Below, piece after piece: positions 18,438 to 26,731 of a stretch of 64,000 nt of DNA (its first letter is position 1; the number at the start of each line of letters is the position of its first letter). A model generated the notes under the pieces. The model was not told the origin of the DNA. It did not search any database and worked only from the letters and a program-made list of their open reading frames with translations. Origin of the DNA: Pelomonas cellulosilytica (GTDB lineage: Bacteria > Pseudomonadota > Gammaproteobacteria > Burkholderiales > Burkholderiaceae_C); NCBI RefSeq assembly GCF_021353265.1, contig NZ_JAJTWU010000007.1, positions 248,001-312,000 on the forward strand, written 5' to 3'. The translations under genes were made by a program, and so were the position numbers.

Positions 18438-19013
18438 TCAAGCCGGGTTGTCGATGACGATGTCCCGTTCGAACAGCTGCAGCGCCGCCCGGCCGACCTG
18501 CCGGGTATCCCACCAGGCATAGGCACCCACGCCGGCGGCGCCCACCAGCGGCATCCAGCGTGACACGGCCCGCCCGGCCACCTGCTTGCCAAGCTGCAGG
18601 CCCACGGCACCCGCCAGACGCTGCAGCAGCGCCTGGGCAGCGGGCCGCACGATGACGCGTTCGCCTACCCGCACGCCGAGATCGCGCAAGGCCTGGGCGG
18701 CCGTGTGGCGGAATAGGCACCACATCATCTGCGCGGGGCCCAGCTCGGCACTGCGGCCGTAGAGCGCGGCGATGTCGGCCACCAGCTGACGCTGGATGTA
18801 CCAGACGGCCATCATCTCCGGTGCGATGGTGGCCCAGCCCAGTGGCCCGGCCGGCAGCGCCAGCGTGCCGGCGGCGAGCGCGGCCTTGCTGGCGGCAGCC
18901 TCAATGGCACGCGCTGCGGCATGGGCCGGCCTGGGGCTGGCCTCGAACACGGGCTCCGGGGGCTGGGCAACCAGTGCCAGCACGCGATCGCCCCAACTCG
19001 CTTCCATCGCCAT
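18438..19013 (-). CDS. EcsC-like membrane-associated hypothetical protein
   Basis: A 191-residue protein starting at ATG 19013, 6 bases after a clear AAGGAG. It is Ala-rich with hydrophobic segments (AALAAGTLALPAGPLGWATI; a Gly/Ala helix WMPLVGAAGVGAYAWW near the C-terminus) and a long helical middle (YIQRQLVADIAALYGRSAEL). The pattern resembles the EcsC family, whose function is poorly defined. It runs 31 bp upstream of the exonuclease gene on the same strand and may share its transcript. Confidence 0.55.
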   Translation of the reverse strand: MAMEASWGDRVLALVAQPPEPVFEASPRPAHAAARAIEAAASKAALAAGTLALPAGPLGWATIAPEMMAVWYIQRQLVADIAALYGRSAELGPAQMMWCLFRHTAAQALRDLGVRVGERVIVRPAAQALLQRLAGAVGLQLGKQVAGRAVSRWMPLVGAAGVGAYAWWDTRQVGRAALQLFERDIVIDNPA

Positions 19014-19170
19014 CGCTACTCCTTGAACGCGCCAGGCGTCCATTGTTAATGAGCCGAATCCACCTGGCGAACACCGTGGCATTGCAATTGGACGGCCACG
19101 CCACCCGACGAGACAATTTTTGGTTGGCCAGACGGCCTGGAACCCCAATACATCCAATCAGGGAGACCCG

Positions 19171-20736
19171 ATGAATCTACTCAACAACATGCGCATCGGT
19201 ATGCGGCTGGCGCTCGCGTTTGCCACCTGCATCGCCTTCAGCATCCTCCTCGCCGCGTATGCGCGCCATTCGCTGGTGCGCATCAATGACCAGCTGGAGA
19301 TCATGGTCAACGACCGCCTCGCGAAGGTGGCTCAACTGAGCCAGTTCAAGGACAACGTCAACGTCATCGCGCTGGCCGTGCGCAACATCGTGCTGGCCGA
19401 CAACGACGCCGAGACGCAACGCGGCGTCGGGCGGATTGCCGACGTGCGCCGCGCGGACGCCGAGATCATCAAGAGCCTGGACAACAGCATCCAGCGTCCC
19501 AAGGGCCGCGAGCTGCTCAAAGAGATCGGCGACGCCCGCGACGCCTACGCGGCGTCCATCGACCGCGTCATCCAGCTCCACCGCGCCGGCGAGAGCGCAG
19601 AGGCACGCAGCCTGCTGCTCGGCGAGGCACGCAAGAAGCGCGAGACCATGCTCGTTACGCTGAACGCGCTGATGGACTTCCAGCGGCAGCTGATGCAGGA
19701 CTCGGCCAAGTCGGCGAACGACCTCGTCGATTTCGCAAGCGACACCGTGCTGGCGCTGGCCATCGCCGCCGGCGTGCTCGGCGCGACGCTGGCGTGGCTG
19801 ATTACGCGCTCGGTGGTTGCGCCGATCCGCGAGGCGGTCCATGCGGCGGAGACGGTCGCCGGCGGCGACCTGCGGCTGCACCTGGCCAGCGAACGCCCGG
19901 ACGAGGCCGGCCAGCTGCTGAATGCGCTGCAGCGCATGGCCGACTCGCTGGTGGGCATCGTCAGCTCGGTGCGCGGCAACGCCGAGAGCGTCGCCACGGC
20001 CAGCGGGCAGATCGCCCAGGGCAATGCCGACCTGAGCCAGCGCACGGAGGAGCAGGCCAGCAGCCTGCAGCAGACAGCCGCCTCGATGGAGGAGCTCAGC
20101 GCCACGGTCAACCACAACACTGATACCGCCCGCCAGGCCGCACAACTGGCCGACGCCGCGGCCCGCGTCGCGGAGACCGGCGGCCGCGTCATGAACGAGG
20201 TCGTCGGCACGATGGCACAGATCACGACCAGCTCCCAGAAGATCGCCGACATCATCGGCACCATCGACGGCATCGCGTTCCAGACCAACATCCTGGCGCT
20301 GAACGCCGCCGTCGAGGCGGCCCGCGCCGGCGAGCAGGGCCGCGGCTTCGCCGTTGTGGCCGGCGAGGTGCGCTCGCTGGCGCGGCGCTCGGCGGAGGCC
20401 GCGCGCGAGATCAAGACGCTCATCGGCGCCAGCGTGGAGCGCGTGGAGTCGGGCAACGCGCTTGTCGGCGAGGCCGGCCGCACGATGGACGACGTGGTGG
20501 GCCAGGTGCGCCGCGTGGCTGACCTGATCGGCGAGATCAGCGCCGCCAGCACCGAGCAGAGCAAAGGCATCGGCCAGGTGGGCGACGCCGTCAGCCAGCT
20601 CGACCAGGTCACGCAGCAGAACGCCGCGCTCGTGGAAGAAAGTGCCGCCGCGGCCGAAAGCCTGCGCAGCCAGGCCCAGGCGCTGGCGGAGACGGTGGCC
20701 GCCTTCAAGCTCGACGCCGCTGCTGCGCGGGCCTGA
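19171..20736 (+). CDS. Methyl-accepting chemotaxis protein
   Basis: A 521-residue transmembrane chemoreceptor. It has TM1 at about residues 12-30, a four-helix-bundle periplasmic sensor (4HB_MCP) to about 190, TM2 ([20 protein letters not shown]), HAMP, and a cytoplasmic signalling domain. The hairpin tip is the invariant [20 protein letters not shown]. Methylation-helix segments ([18 protein letters not shown]) are present. There is no CheR-binding NWETF-type pentapeptide at the Ala-rich C-terminus. ATG 19171 follows a GGGAG ribosome site. No che genes are adjacent, so this is an orphan receptor. Confidence 0.93.
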   Translation: MNLLNNMRIGMRLALAFATCIAFSILLAAYARHSLVRINDQLEIMVNDRLAKVAQLSQFKDNVNVIALAVRNIVLADNDAETQRGVGRIADVRRADAEIIKSLDNSIQRPKGRELLKEIGDARDAYAASIDRVIQLHRAGESAEARSLLLGEARKKRETMLVTLNALMDFQRQLMQDSAKSANDLVDFASDTVLALAIAAGVLGATLAWLITRSVVAPIREAVHAAETVAGGDLRLHLASERPDEAGQLLNALQRMADSLVGIVSSVRGNAESVATASGQIAQGNADLSQRTEEQASSLQQTAASMEELSATVNHNTDTARQAAQLADAAARVAETGGRVMNEVVGTMAQITTSSQKIADIIGTIDGIAFQTNILALNAAVEAARAGEQGRGFAVVAGEVRSLARRSAEAAREIKTLIGASVERVESGNALVGEAGRTMDDVVGQVRRVADLIGEISAASTEQSKGIGQVGDAVSQLDQVTQQNAALVEESAAAAESLRSQAQALAETVAAFKLDAAAARA

Positions 20737-20770
20737 CCCCGGCAACAGGCGCCGCTTCTGAGCGAACATC

Positions 20771-20789
20771 GGGCTCCCACAAGGAGCCC
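20771..20789 (+). promoter_or_regulatory. Hairpin enclosing the ribosome binding site
   Basis: A perfect 7-bp stem (GGGCTCC 20771-20777, loop cacaa, GGAGCCC 20783-20789) ends 4 bases before the ATG at 20794. The only Shine-Dalgarno (AAGGAG) lies in its loop and 3' arm, so the folded RNA would hide the site. It could also serve as the terminator of the upstream chemoreceptor gene, though no U-tract follows. Confidence 0.4.
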
Positions 20790-20793
20790 AGCG

Positions 20794-21708
20794 ATGCACA
20801 ACGTCCCCTGGCGCGGCGTCTTTCCCGCCGTCACCACCAAGTTCCACGCCGACGAGAGCCTGGACTTCGCCGGCACGGCCCGGCACATCGACTTCCAGAT
20901 CCGCAACGGCATCCACGGTGTGGTCTGCTGCGGCTCGCTGGGTGAAGCCAGCACATTGACACTGGACGAGAAGCTGGCCGTGGCGCGCTGCGCGCTGGAC
21001 GCCGCCAATGGCCGCGTGCCGGTGCTGGCTACCGTGTCGGAGGGCAGCACGCGCGAGGCGCTGCGTTTCATCGAGGGCGCGAACGCGCTCGGCGTGGCGG
21101 GTTACATGGTGATGCCATCGGTCATCTACGTGGCAGATGCCCGCGAGGCGATGGCCAATGTGCGCGCCTACGCCAACGCGGCACAGCGGCCGCTGATGGT
21201 CTACAACAACCCGGTCGCCTACCGCGTGGACCTGAGGCCCGAGCACTTCGCCGAGCTGGCCGACTGCGAGCATGTCGCCGCCATCAAGGAGAGCAGCGGC
21301 GACGTGACGCGCATCACCGACCTGCGCAACCTGCTGGGCGACCGTTACCGGCTCTTCATGGGCGTGGACGACCTCGCGTTCGAGGGCCTGGCGCTGGGCT
21401 GCGACGGCCTGCTGGCCGGCGTCGGCTGCGCCTTCCCGCGCGAGACAGTCACGCTGTTCGAGCTGATGCAGGCCGGCCGTTGGGACGAGGCCCGCGCGAT
21501 CTACCGCTGGATGACGCCGCTTCTGCACCTGGACGTCTCCACCAAGCTGGTGCAGAACCTCAAGCTCATCGATGCGCTGGTGGGCGTAGGCAGTGAGCCC
21601 ATGCGCCGCCCGCGGCTGCCGCTGGTGGGCGACGAGCGCGCCCGCGTGGAGGCACTCGTGGCGAAGGCGCTGGCCACGCGGCCCGATCATTGCCGCTCGC
21701 AGCCGTGA
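20794..21708 (+). CDS. DapA-family lyase/deaminase, probably of hydroxyproline catabolism
   Basis: A 304-residue class I aldolase-like protein of the dihydrodipicolinate synthase superfamily. Visible motifs are [14 protein letters not shown], the Tyr in VYNNPVAY and the Schiff-base Lys in AAIKESSGD. Its stop codon overlaps the start of a 4-hydroxyproline epimerase. Family members so placed are usually 1-pyrroline-4-hydroxy-2-carboxylate deaminase, which acts on the oxidation product of cis-4-hydroxy-D-proline. The assignment therefore rests on context. The hydroxyproline oxidase is not in the window. Confidence 0.75.
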   Translation: MHNVPWRGVFPAVTTKFHADESLDFAGTARHIDFQIRNGIHGVVCCGSLGEASTLTLDEKLAVARCALDAANGRVPVLATVSEGSTREALRFIEGANALGVAGYMVMPSVIYVADAREAMANVRAYANAAQRPLMVYNNPVAYRVDLRPEHFAELADCEHVAAIKESSGDVTRITDLRNLLGDRYRLFMGVDDLAFEGLALGCDGLLAGVGCAFPRETVTLFELMQAGRWDEARAIYRWMTPLLHLDVSTKLVQNLKLIDALVGVGSEPMRRPRLPLVGDERARVEALVAKALATRPDHCRSQP

Positions 21709-22655
21709 AGCGCATCCACGTCATCGACTCGCACACCGGCGGCGAGCCAACGCGCGTCGTCACCGCCGGCTTCCCGGACCTCGGCAGCGGCTCGATGGCC
21801 GAGCGCCGCGACCGCCTGGCCGGCGAGCACGATCGCTTCCGCCGCGCGACGCTGCTGGAGCCGCGCGGCAGCGACGTGCTCGTCGGCGCGCTGCTGTGCG
21901 CGCCGCAGGACCCAGCGCACACGGCCGGTGTCATCTTTTTCAACAACGCCGGCTATCTCGGCATGTGCGGCCACGGCACCATCGGCCTGGTCGCCACGCT
22001 GGCTCACCTGGGGCAAATCCAGCCGGGCGAGCACGTCATCGAGACGCCGGTAGGCGACGTGCGCGCCACGCTGCACGACGACGGCCGGGTGAGCGTGCGC
22101 AACGTGCCGGCCTGGCGGCTGGCGGCAGACGTGACCGTGACGCTGCCAACGGGTCAACTCGTCACCGGCGACATCGCGTGGGGCGGCAACTGGTTCTTCC
22201 TGTGCGCCGACCATGGCCAGGTGATCGCACCCGAACGCGTCGGTGCGCTGATCGACTACGCCGGCCGGCTGGCCGAGGCGCTGAACGCCCAGGGCCACCG
22301 CGGCGCCGGTGGCGCGGCCATCGACCACATCGAACTGTTCGCAGAGGCCGACCCGGCGCTGGCCGACAGCCGCAGCTTCGTGCTGTGCCCCGGCGGCGAA
22401 TACGACCGCTCGCCCTGCGGCACCGGAACCAGCGCCAAGCTGGCCTGCCTCGCGGCACGCGGCAAGCTGGCGCCGGGCCACGTTTGGCGGCAGGCCAGCG
22501 TCATCGGCAGCGTGTTCGAGGGCTGGTACGAGGCTCACGCGGCAGAAGCGGCAAGCATCGTGCCCACGATCCGCGGCCAGGCCTTCATCAACGCCGAAGC
22601 GACGCTGCTGATCAACCCGGCAGACCCGTTCGGCTGGGGCCTCGCAAGCGCCTGA
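21705..22655 (+). CDS. 4-hydroxyproline 2-epimerase (proline racemase family)
   Basis: A 316-residue enzyme that interconverts trans-4-hydroxy-L-proline and cis-4-hydroxy-D-proline. The two active-site thiols are visible: C88 in [13 protein letters not shown] and the second Cys in [13 protein letters not shown] Cys/Cys pair marks epimerases rather than dehydratases of this family. GTG 21705 gives the canonical start [19 protein letters not shown] and overlaps the previous stop (GTGA); a TTG at 21690 would add five non-conserved residues. It forms a coupled pair with the DapA-like gene. Confidence 0.88.
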   Translation: MKRIHVIDSHTGGEPTRVVTAGFPDLGSGSMAERRDRLAGEHDRFRRATLLEPRGSDVLVGALLCAPQDPAHTAGVIFFNNAGYLGMCGHGTIGLVATLAHLGQIQPGEHVIETPVGDVRATLHDDGRVSVRNVPAWRLAADVTVTLPTGQLVTGDIAWGGNWFFLCADHGQVIAPERVGALIDYAGRLAEALNAQGHRGAGGAAIDHIELFAEADPALADSRSFVLCPGGEYDRSPCGTGTSAKLACLAARGKLAPGHVWRQASVIGSVFEGWYEAHAAEAASIVPTIRGQAFINAEATLLINPADPFGWGLASA

Positions 22656-22773
22656 CCCGCTGTTTACTGGGACATTGATCCATGGGGCTGCGGCGATGCG
22701 CCCCCGGCGGCACACTCGGTCCATCAGCCGGGCCCACGAGGCCTGGCGATGTCGTTGGAAGGAGCCGTCGCTC

Positions 22774-23961
22774 ATGCAGTCCGAGCAAGCCGCGCTAACC
22801 CGCCCCCGCCGACCCCAGCCGCAACCGGCCGCGCATCCACCCCAGGTGCTGCGCGAGCTGCTGGCCCGCGCCGACGTACAGATCAACGGCACGCGGCCCT
22901 GGGACATGCGCGTCCACGACGCGCGGGCCTACCGCCGCATCCTGGCGCACTGGTCGCTCGGAGCCGGCGAGTCGTATGTCGACGGCGACTGGGACTGCGA
23001 ACGGCTGGACATGATGTTCGAGCGGCTCATCCGCGCCGAGCTGGACCGCACCGTGCCGGGCCTAGCCAGGCTGAAGGTGCTAGCCGAGAGCCTGCGCCAG
23101 CGGCTGTTCAACCTGCAGACGGCCGAGCGCGCGCACCAGGTGGGCGAGCGCCACTACGACGCCGGCAACGACGTGTTCGAGGCCATGCTGGACGCTCGCA
23201 TGATCTATTCCTGCGCCTACTGGGGCGCCGGCGCGCGGAACCTGGAACAGGCCCAGGAACACAAGCTCGAGATGATCTGCCGCAAGCTGGAGCTGCAGCC
23301 GGGCGAGACGCTGCTGGACATCGGCTGCGGCTGGGGCGGCCTGGCGCGCTTCGCGGCGCAGCGCCACGGCGCGCGCGTGACCGGCGTGACGATCAGCCGG
23401 GAGCAGTTGGCGCTGGCCGAACAGCGCTGCGAAGGGCTGCCCGTCACGCTGCTGCTGCAGGACTACCGCTCGCTGCAGGGTCGCTTCGACAAGATCGTCT
23501 CGGTCGGCATGTTCGAGCACGTGGGGCTGAAGAACTACGGCCTCTACTTCGACACGGCACGACGGCTGCTGGCGCCGGACGGCCTATTCCTGCTGCACAG
23601 CATCGGCGTAGACCGCAGCGCGCCGCACACCGATCCGTGGATCGAGCGCTACATCTTTCCCAACGGCAAGCTACCTTCCCCGCGCGAGCTGGCCGACGAG
23701 GTGGAGGGCCGCTTCGTCATCGAGGACTGGCACAACTTCGGGACCGACTACGACCGCACGTTGATGTGCTGGGCCGAACGCTTCGAGGCAGCCTGGCCGC
23801 GCCTGGCCCCGCGGTATGACGAGGCATTCCGACGCATGTTCCGCTACTACCTGCTCAGCTGCGCGGGCTTCTTCCGCTCGCGCCAGGGGCAGCTGTGGCA
23901 GCTGGTGCTGACGCGGCCCGAGCGGCGCGGCGCCTACCGCTCGTTCCGACCGCAGGCCTGA
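22774..23961 (+). CDS. cfa: Cyclopropane-fatty-acyl-phospholipid synthase
   Basis: A 395-residue SAM-dependent enzyme that adds a methylene bridge to unsaturated acyl chains of membrane phospholipids. An N-terminal lipid-binding-type region (WDMRVHDARAYRRILAHWSL, LGAGESYVDGDWDCERLD) precedes the methyltransferase domain with ERHYDAGNDVFEAMLD, the SAM motif LDIGCGWGGLARFAA and the substrate-site blocks SVGMFEHVGLKNY and YIFPNGKLPS. ATG 22774 follows a GGAAGGAG-like site 9 bases upstream. It stands alone, 119 bp after the epimerase. Confidence 0.93.
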   Translation: MQSEQAALTRPRRPQPQPAAHPPQVLRELLARADVQINGTRPWDMRVHDARAYRRILAHWSLGAGESYVDGDWDCERLDMMFERLIRAELDRTVPGLARLKVLAESLRQRLFNLQTAERAHQVGERHYDAGNDVFEAMLDARMIYSCAYWGAGARNLEQAQEHKLEMICRKLELQPGETLLDIGCGWGGLARFAAQRHGARVTGVTISREQLALAEQRCEGLPVTLLLQDYRSLQGRFDKIVSVGMFEHVGLKNYGLYFDTARRLLAPDGLFLLHSIGVDRSAPHTDPWIERYIFPNGKLPSPRELADEVEGRFVIEDWHNFGTDYDRTLMCWAERFEAAWPRLAPRYDEAFRRMFRYYLLSCAGFFRSRQGQLWQLVLTRPERRGAYRSFRPQA

Positions 23962-24003
23962 CACACGGGACCTCCTGCAGCTTGGCCGGACAATCGCGGC
24001 CCC

Positions 24004-25485
24004 ATGAACCGACTGCAACACCGTTGGGCCCGCATCCCGGAGGGATCGGCCGTCCTCTTCTCCATCCAGGTCTTCGCGACGCTGGGCTTCGCCGTGCTGC
24101 AGTCCACGCTGGTGCTGTACTGCACGCGGCGCCTGGGCTTCGGGAGCGACCAGGCAGCGCTGATGATGGGCCTGTTCGGCGCGTTCAACTACGGGCTGCA
24201 CCTGTTCGGCGGCTACCTCGGCGGCCGGTTCCTGAGCAACCGCAACCTGTTCGTCGGCGGCATGGCGCTGCAGGTGCTGGGCTGCGGCACCATCGCCACC
24301 GGCTCGCTGGACGGGCTGTACTGGGGCCTGTCGCTGTTCCTGACAGGCAGCGGGCTGAACGTCACGTGCATCAACATGATGCTGACCCAGCGCTTCGAGC
24401 CGCAGGACGAACGCCGCGAGAGCGCCTTCCTGTGGAACTACGCGGGCATGAACGTCGGCTTCTTCGTCGGCTTCACGGTGGCGGGCCAGTACCAGCTGAC
24501 CGAGGCCTACAGCACGATCTTCTGGTTCGCGACGCTGGGCAATGCCGGCGCCATCGTGCTGGCGCTGGTCTTCTGGCGCTCGCTGGCCGACCGCGACACG
24601 CCGCTGTCGCGCAGCCAGGGCATGGACTTCTGGGGCCGCTTCGCCGTCGGCCTGGCCGTGCTGGCAGGCCTCGTGCCGCTGCTAGCCTGGCTGCTGCGCC
24701 AGCCCGGCGACACTGCCATCGGCATGAAGGCGCTGTGCGGCGCGGTCGGCGCGGCGCTGGCCTGGGTCACGCTGCGCCACCCGGTGCCGGACGAACGCCG
24801 CCGCATGCTGGCCTACCTGGTGCTGGCGCTGGGCTCACTGGTGTTCTGGTCGCTCTACCAGATGGCGCCCAACGGGCTGCAGCTATTCGCCGTGGGCAAC
24901 GTCTGGATGAACGTCTGGGGCGTGCCGGTCGCGCCGCAATGGGTACAGAACATCAACACGGTCGTCATCGTCATCGGCGGGCCGTGGCTAGCGGCGGTGT
25001 TTACACGCTGGCGCGCCCGCGGCTGGCCGGTGGACATCCCGGCGCAGTTCTCGGCCTCGCTGGTACTGATGGGGTTGGGCTTCCTCGCACTGCCGCTGGG
25101 CATCCACTTCGCCGATCCCGCCACCGGTCGCTCGGACTTCTTCTGGCTGTTCCTCAGCTACGTGCTGCAGAGCGTGGGCGAACTGCTGATCTCACCCGTC
25201 GGCTACGCCATGATCGGCCGCCTGGCACCACGGCAGTACCAGGGCGTCATGATGGGCGCGTGGATGCTCGTGACCGGGCTGGCGTCGCTCTTCGCCGGCG
25301 ACTTCTCGGGCGTCGTCACCCAGCCGGTGGAAGGCGCGGCGCTGGCCACCAATGCAGCCTATGCGACGCTGTTCACGCAGTTGGCGGTGGGCAGCCTGGT
25401 GACCGGTGCGCTGCTGTTCGGGCTGAGGCCGTGGCTGAGGCAACTGATCGAAGGCCGGAGCGCAGCAACGGACGGAAGTCGCTGA
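24004..25485 (+). CDS. POT/PTR2-family peptide MFS transporter, divergent
   Basis: A 493-residue inner-membrane protein with about 12-14 predicted membrane helices, expected to be a proton-coupled oligopeptide or related transporter. Blocks such as LNVTCINMMLTQRFEPQDERRESAF and the late SVGELLISPVGYAMIGRLAP are POT-like; the latter corresponds to the family's ELxxSPxG region. The usual proton-coupling ExxERFxYY motif of helix 1 is not present: the matching place reads SIQVFATLGF. Coupling or substrate may therefore differ. It originally ran convergently with nrdJ. The Tn7-like element now lies 20 bp after its stop codon. Confidence 0.8.
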   Translation: MNRLQHRWARIPEGSAVLFSIQVFATLGFAVLQSTLVLYCTRRLGFGSDQAALMMGLFGAFNYGLHLFGGYLGGRFLSNRNLFVGGMALQVLGCGTIATGSLDGLYWGLSLFLTGSGLNVTCINMMLTQRFEPQDERRESAFLWNYAGMNVGFFVGFTVAGQYQLTEAYSTIFWFATLGNAGAIVLALVFWRSLADRDTPLSRSQGMDFWGRFAVGLAVLAGLVPLLAWLLRQPGDTAIGMKALCGAVGAALAWVTLRHPVPDERRRMLAYLVLALGSLVFWSLYQMAPNGLQLFAVGNVWMNVWGVPVAPQWVQNINTVVIVIGGPWLAAVFTRWRARGWPVDIPAQFSASLVLMGLGFLALPLGIHFADPATGRSDFFWLFLSYVLQSVGELLISPVGYAMIGRLAPRQYQGVMMGAWMLVTGLASLFAGDFSGVVTQPVEGAALATNAAYATLFTQLAVGSLVTGALLFGLRPWLRQLIEGRSAATDGSR

Positions 25486-25500
25486 AGGCACCGCCGGGCA

Positions 25501-25505
25501 ACGTG
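25501..25505. repeat. Left 5-bp target site duplication (ACGTG)
   Basis: ACGTG directly precedes the TGT that begins the left end. The same five bases follow the ACA of the right end at 47543-47547. Five bases is the duplication length made by Tn7-type transposition. Confidence 0.9.
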
Positions 25506-25640
25506 TGTGCGCTGACTCATAAGCTGCAAGTTCAAGCCCTTATCTGACAAGCACTTAGCGAAGCTCCACTCACCATAAGCTGCAAGCTTCGACCCCCATA
25601 AGCTGCAAGTTTCCGCCAACATTAACGCATAAGCTGCAAG
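25506..25640. repeat. Transposon left end: four TnsB-type binding repeats
   Basis: Four identical copies of CATAAGCTGCAAG in the same orientation lie at 25518-25530, 25574-25586, 25597-25609 and 25628-25640. Spacing is irregular (start-to-start 56, 23 and 31 bp), as in the spread sites of a Tn7 left end. The region from 25641 to the PLD gene at 25764 holds nothing recognisable. Confidence 0.92.
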
Positions 25641-25763
25641 CCCTAGCTTCAAGGACGACGCATCGGACTGGCACTCTGACACCAGACCAGACCACTTCCC
25701 CATCGCTTGGCGATGCCGCAGCGCGATAGGAACCGCCCGCCACATGCGGTCGTATGGCTAAGG

Positions 25764-26417
25764 CTAGAGACGCTGCCAGGGGTACGAGAGAACCGTCTTG
25801 AGCAGCGGTCGCATCAGCCGCTCGACTTCATCGTCGAATTTTTCATCGTAAAACGCGATGTGAGGCGCGAGTCGACCGCCGCCCCAGTAGTGGAACGCAT
25901 CGTGCACGGCTTGATCAGCATCTGCGTGCGTGCGCAGCCAATAGAAGCTGTCAGCCTCAACATTGACGCGCTCCGGTGACGCAACGAACTTGTGCTCGCT
26001 GTTCCCATACATCGTGGGACTTGTGAGATTGCTGCTGCCCACGATCGCCAGCACGGGTCGCTCCCCACTGACGAAAACTGAGACTTTCGCGTGCCATCTA
26101 AGTGCTTGCTCGCCAGTACGAGGCGCGCGTAGTCGATTGGCGCTGGTGTTGATCCCGCATTTGACGAGCGCGTCCCTGAGGGCACACATTGAATCCGCCT
26201 TCTCGTGGTATCCGCCATACAGGAACACCTCCTTTCCGCCCATCTCTTCGTCGATCTGGAAGTCAGGAGCCCAGTCCGCCAGCTCGGCGGTGAAATCGTT
26301 GAAAAAGCCGGAGGCGATATGGATGCTGTCGATGTCCCACGACCTGAGTGCGCGTATCAGCACGTCACGAAAATGGCTGTCTGAAAACTGCGTACGAACT
26401 GCGATTGCGATCGGCAT
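25764..26417 (-). CDS. PLD-like (HKD) nuclease-family protein
   Basis: A 217-residue protein with one phospholipase-D-type motif: H and K in RWHAKVSVFV, then GSSNLTSPTMYGNSEHKFV. This is the style of PLD-superfamily restriction nucleases and helicase-associated domains, which dimerise to build the two-HKD active site. ATG 26417 is chosen because the conserved strand begins there; in-frame ATGs upstream (26441, 26477) are possible. It sits alone at the left end of the transposon, downstream of and co-directional with the restriction operon, separated by 314 bp. A defence or DNA-processing role is inferred from neighbourhood. Confidence 0.65.
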   Translation of the reverse strand: MPIAIAVRTQFSDSHFRDVLIRALRSWDIDSIHIASGFFNDFTAELADWAPDFQIDEEMGGKEVFLYGGYHEKADSMCALRDALVKCGINTSANRLRAPRTGEQALRWHAKVSVFVSGERPVLAIVGSSNLTSPTMYGNSEHKFVASPERVNVEADSFYWLRTHADADQAVHDAFHYWGGGRLAPHIAFYDEKFDDEVERLMRPLLKTVLSYPWQRL

Positions 26418-26431
26418 TGCCGCTTGTCCTG

Positions 26432-26653
26432 TTAAACACATCCACCCTGAGTCCGTACATTGCGGCTGATTCTGCACGCCTGGAACGCCCGCAAGTTGCG
26501 ACTTGTTCGACCAGCTGCAACTTGATCACGGGTGCACCGGCTCACCTCGAACCGCACAAAATTCGCCAACCGCCCCGACTCCGACATCTCGTCATACGAC
26601 ACCAGCAAGTAGGGCCATGGCTTGCTGCCGACCGACGCCGCATGGTCAGACGC
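26432..26653 (-). pseudogene. Unrecognised open fragment between hsdM and the PLD gene
   Basis: The 314-bp gap 26418-26731 holds a 74-codon minus-strand segment open between two stop codons, with a coding-like amino-acid mix (SKPWPYLLVSYDEMSESGRL and ANFVRFEV). There is no convincing start codon. It may be the C-terminal scrap of an older cargo gene. I do not recognise the family. The rest of the gap holds nothing notable. Confidence 0.3.
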
Positions 26654-26731
26654 TTACTTGCATCAACGCACCGCAGCAGCAGCCACAGTCATTGAGCTCG
26701 AAGAAGGCAGCCAGATTGCCAGCGGTAGCCC

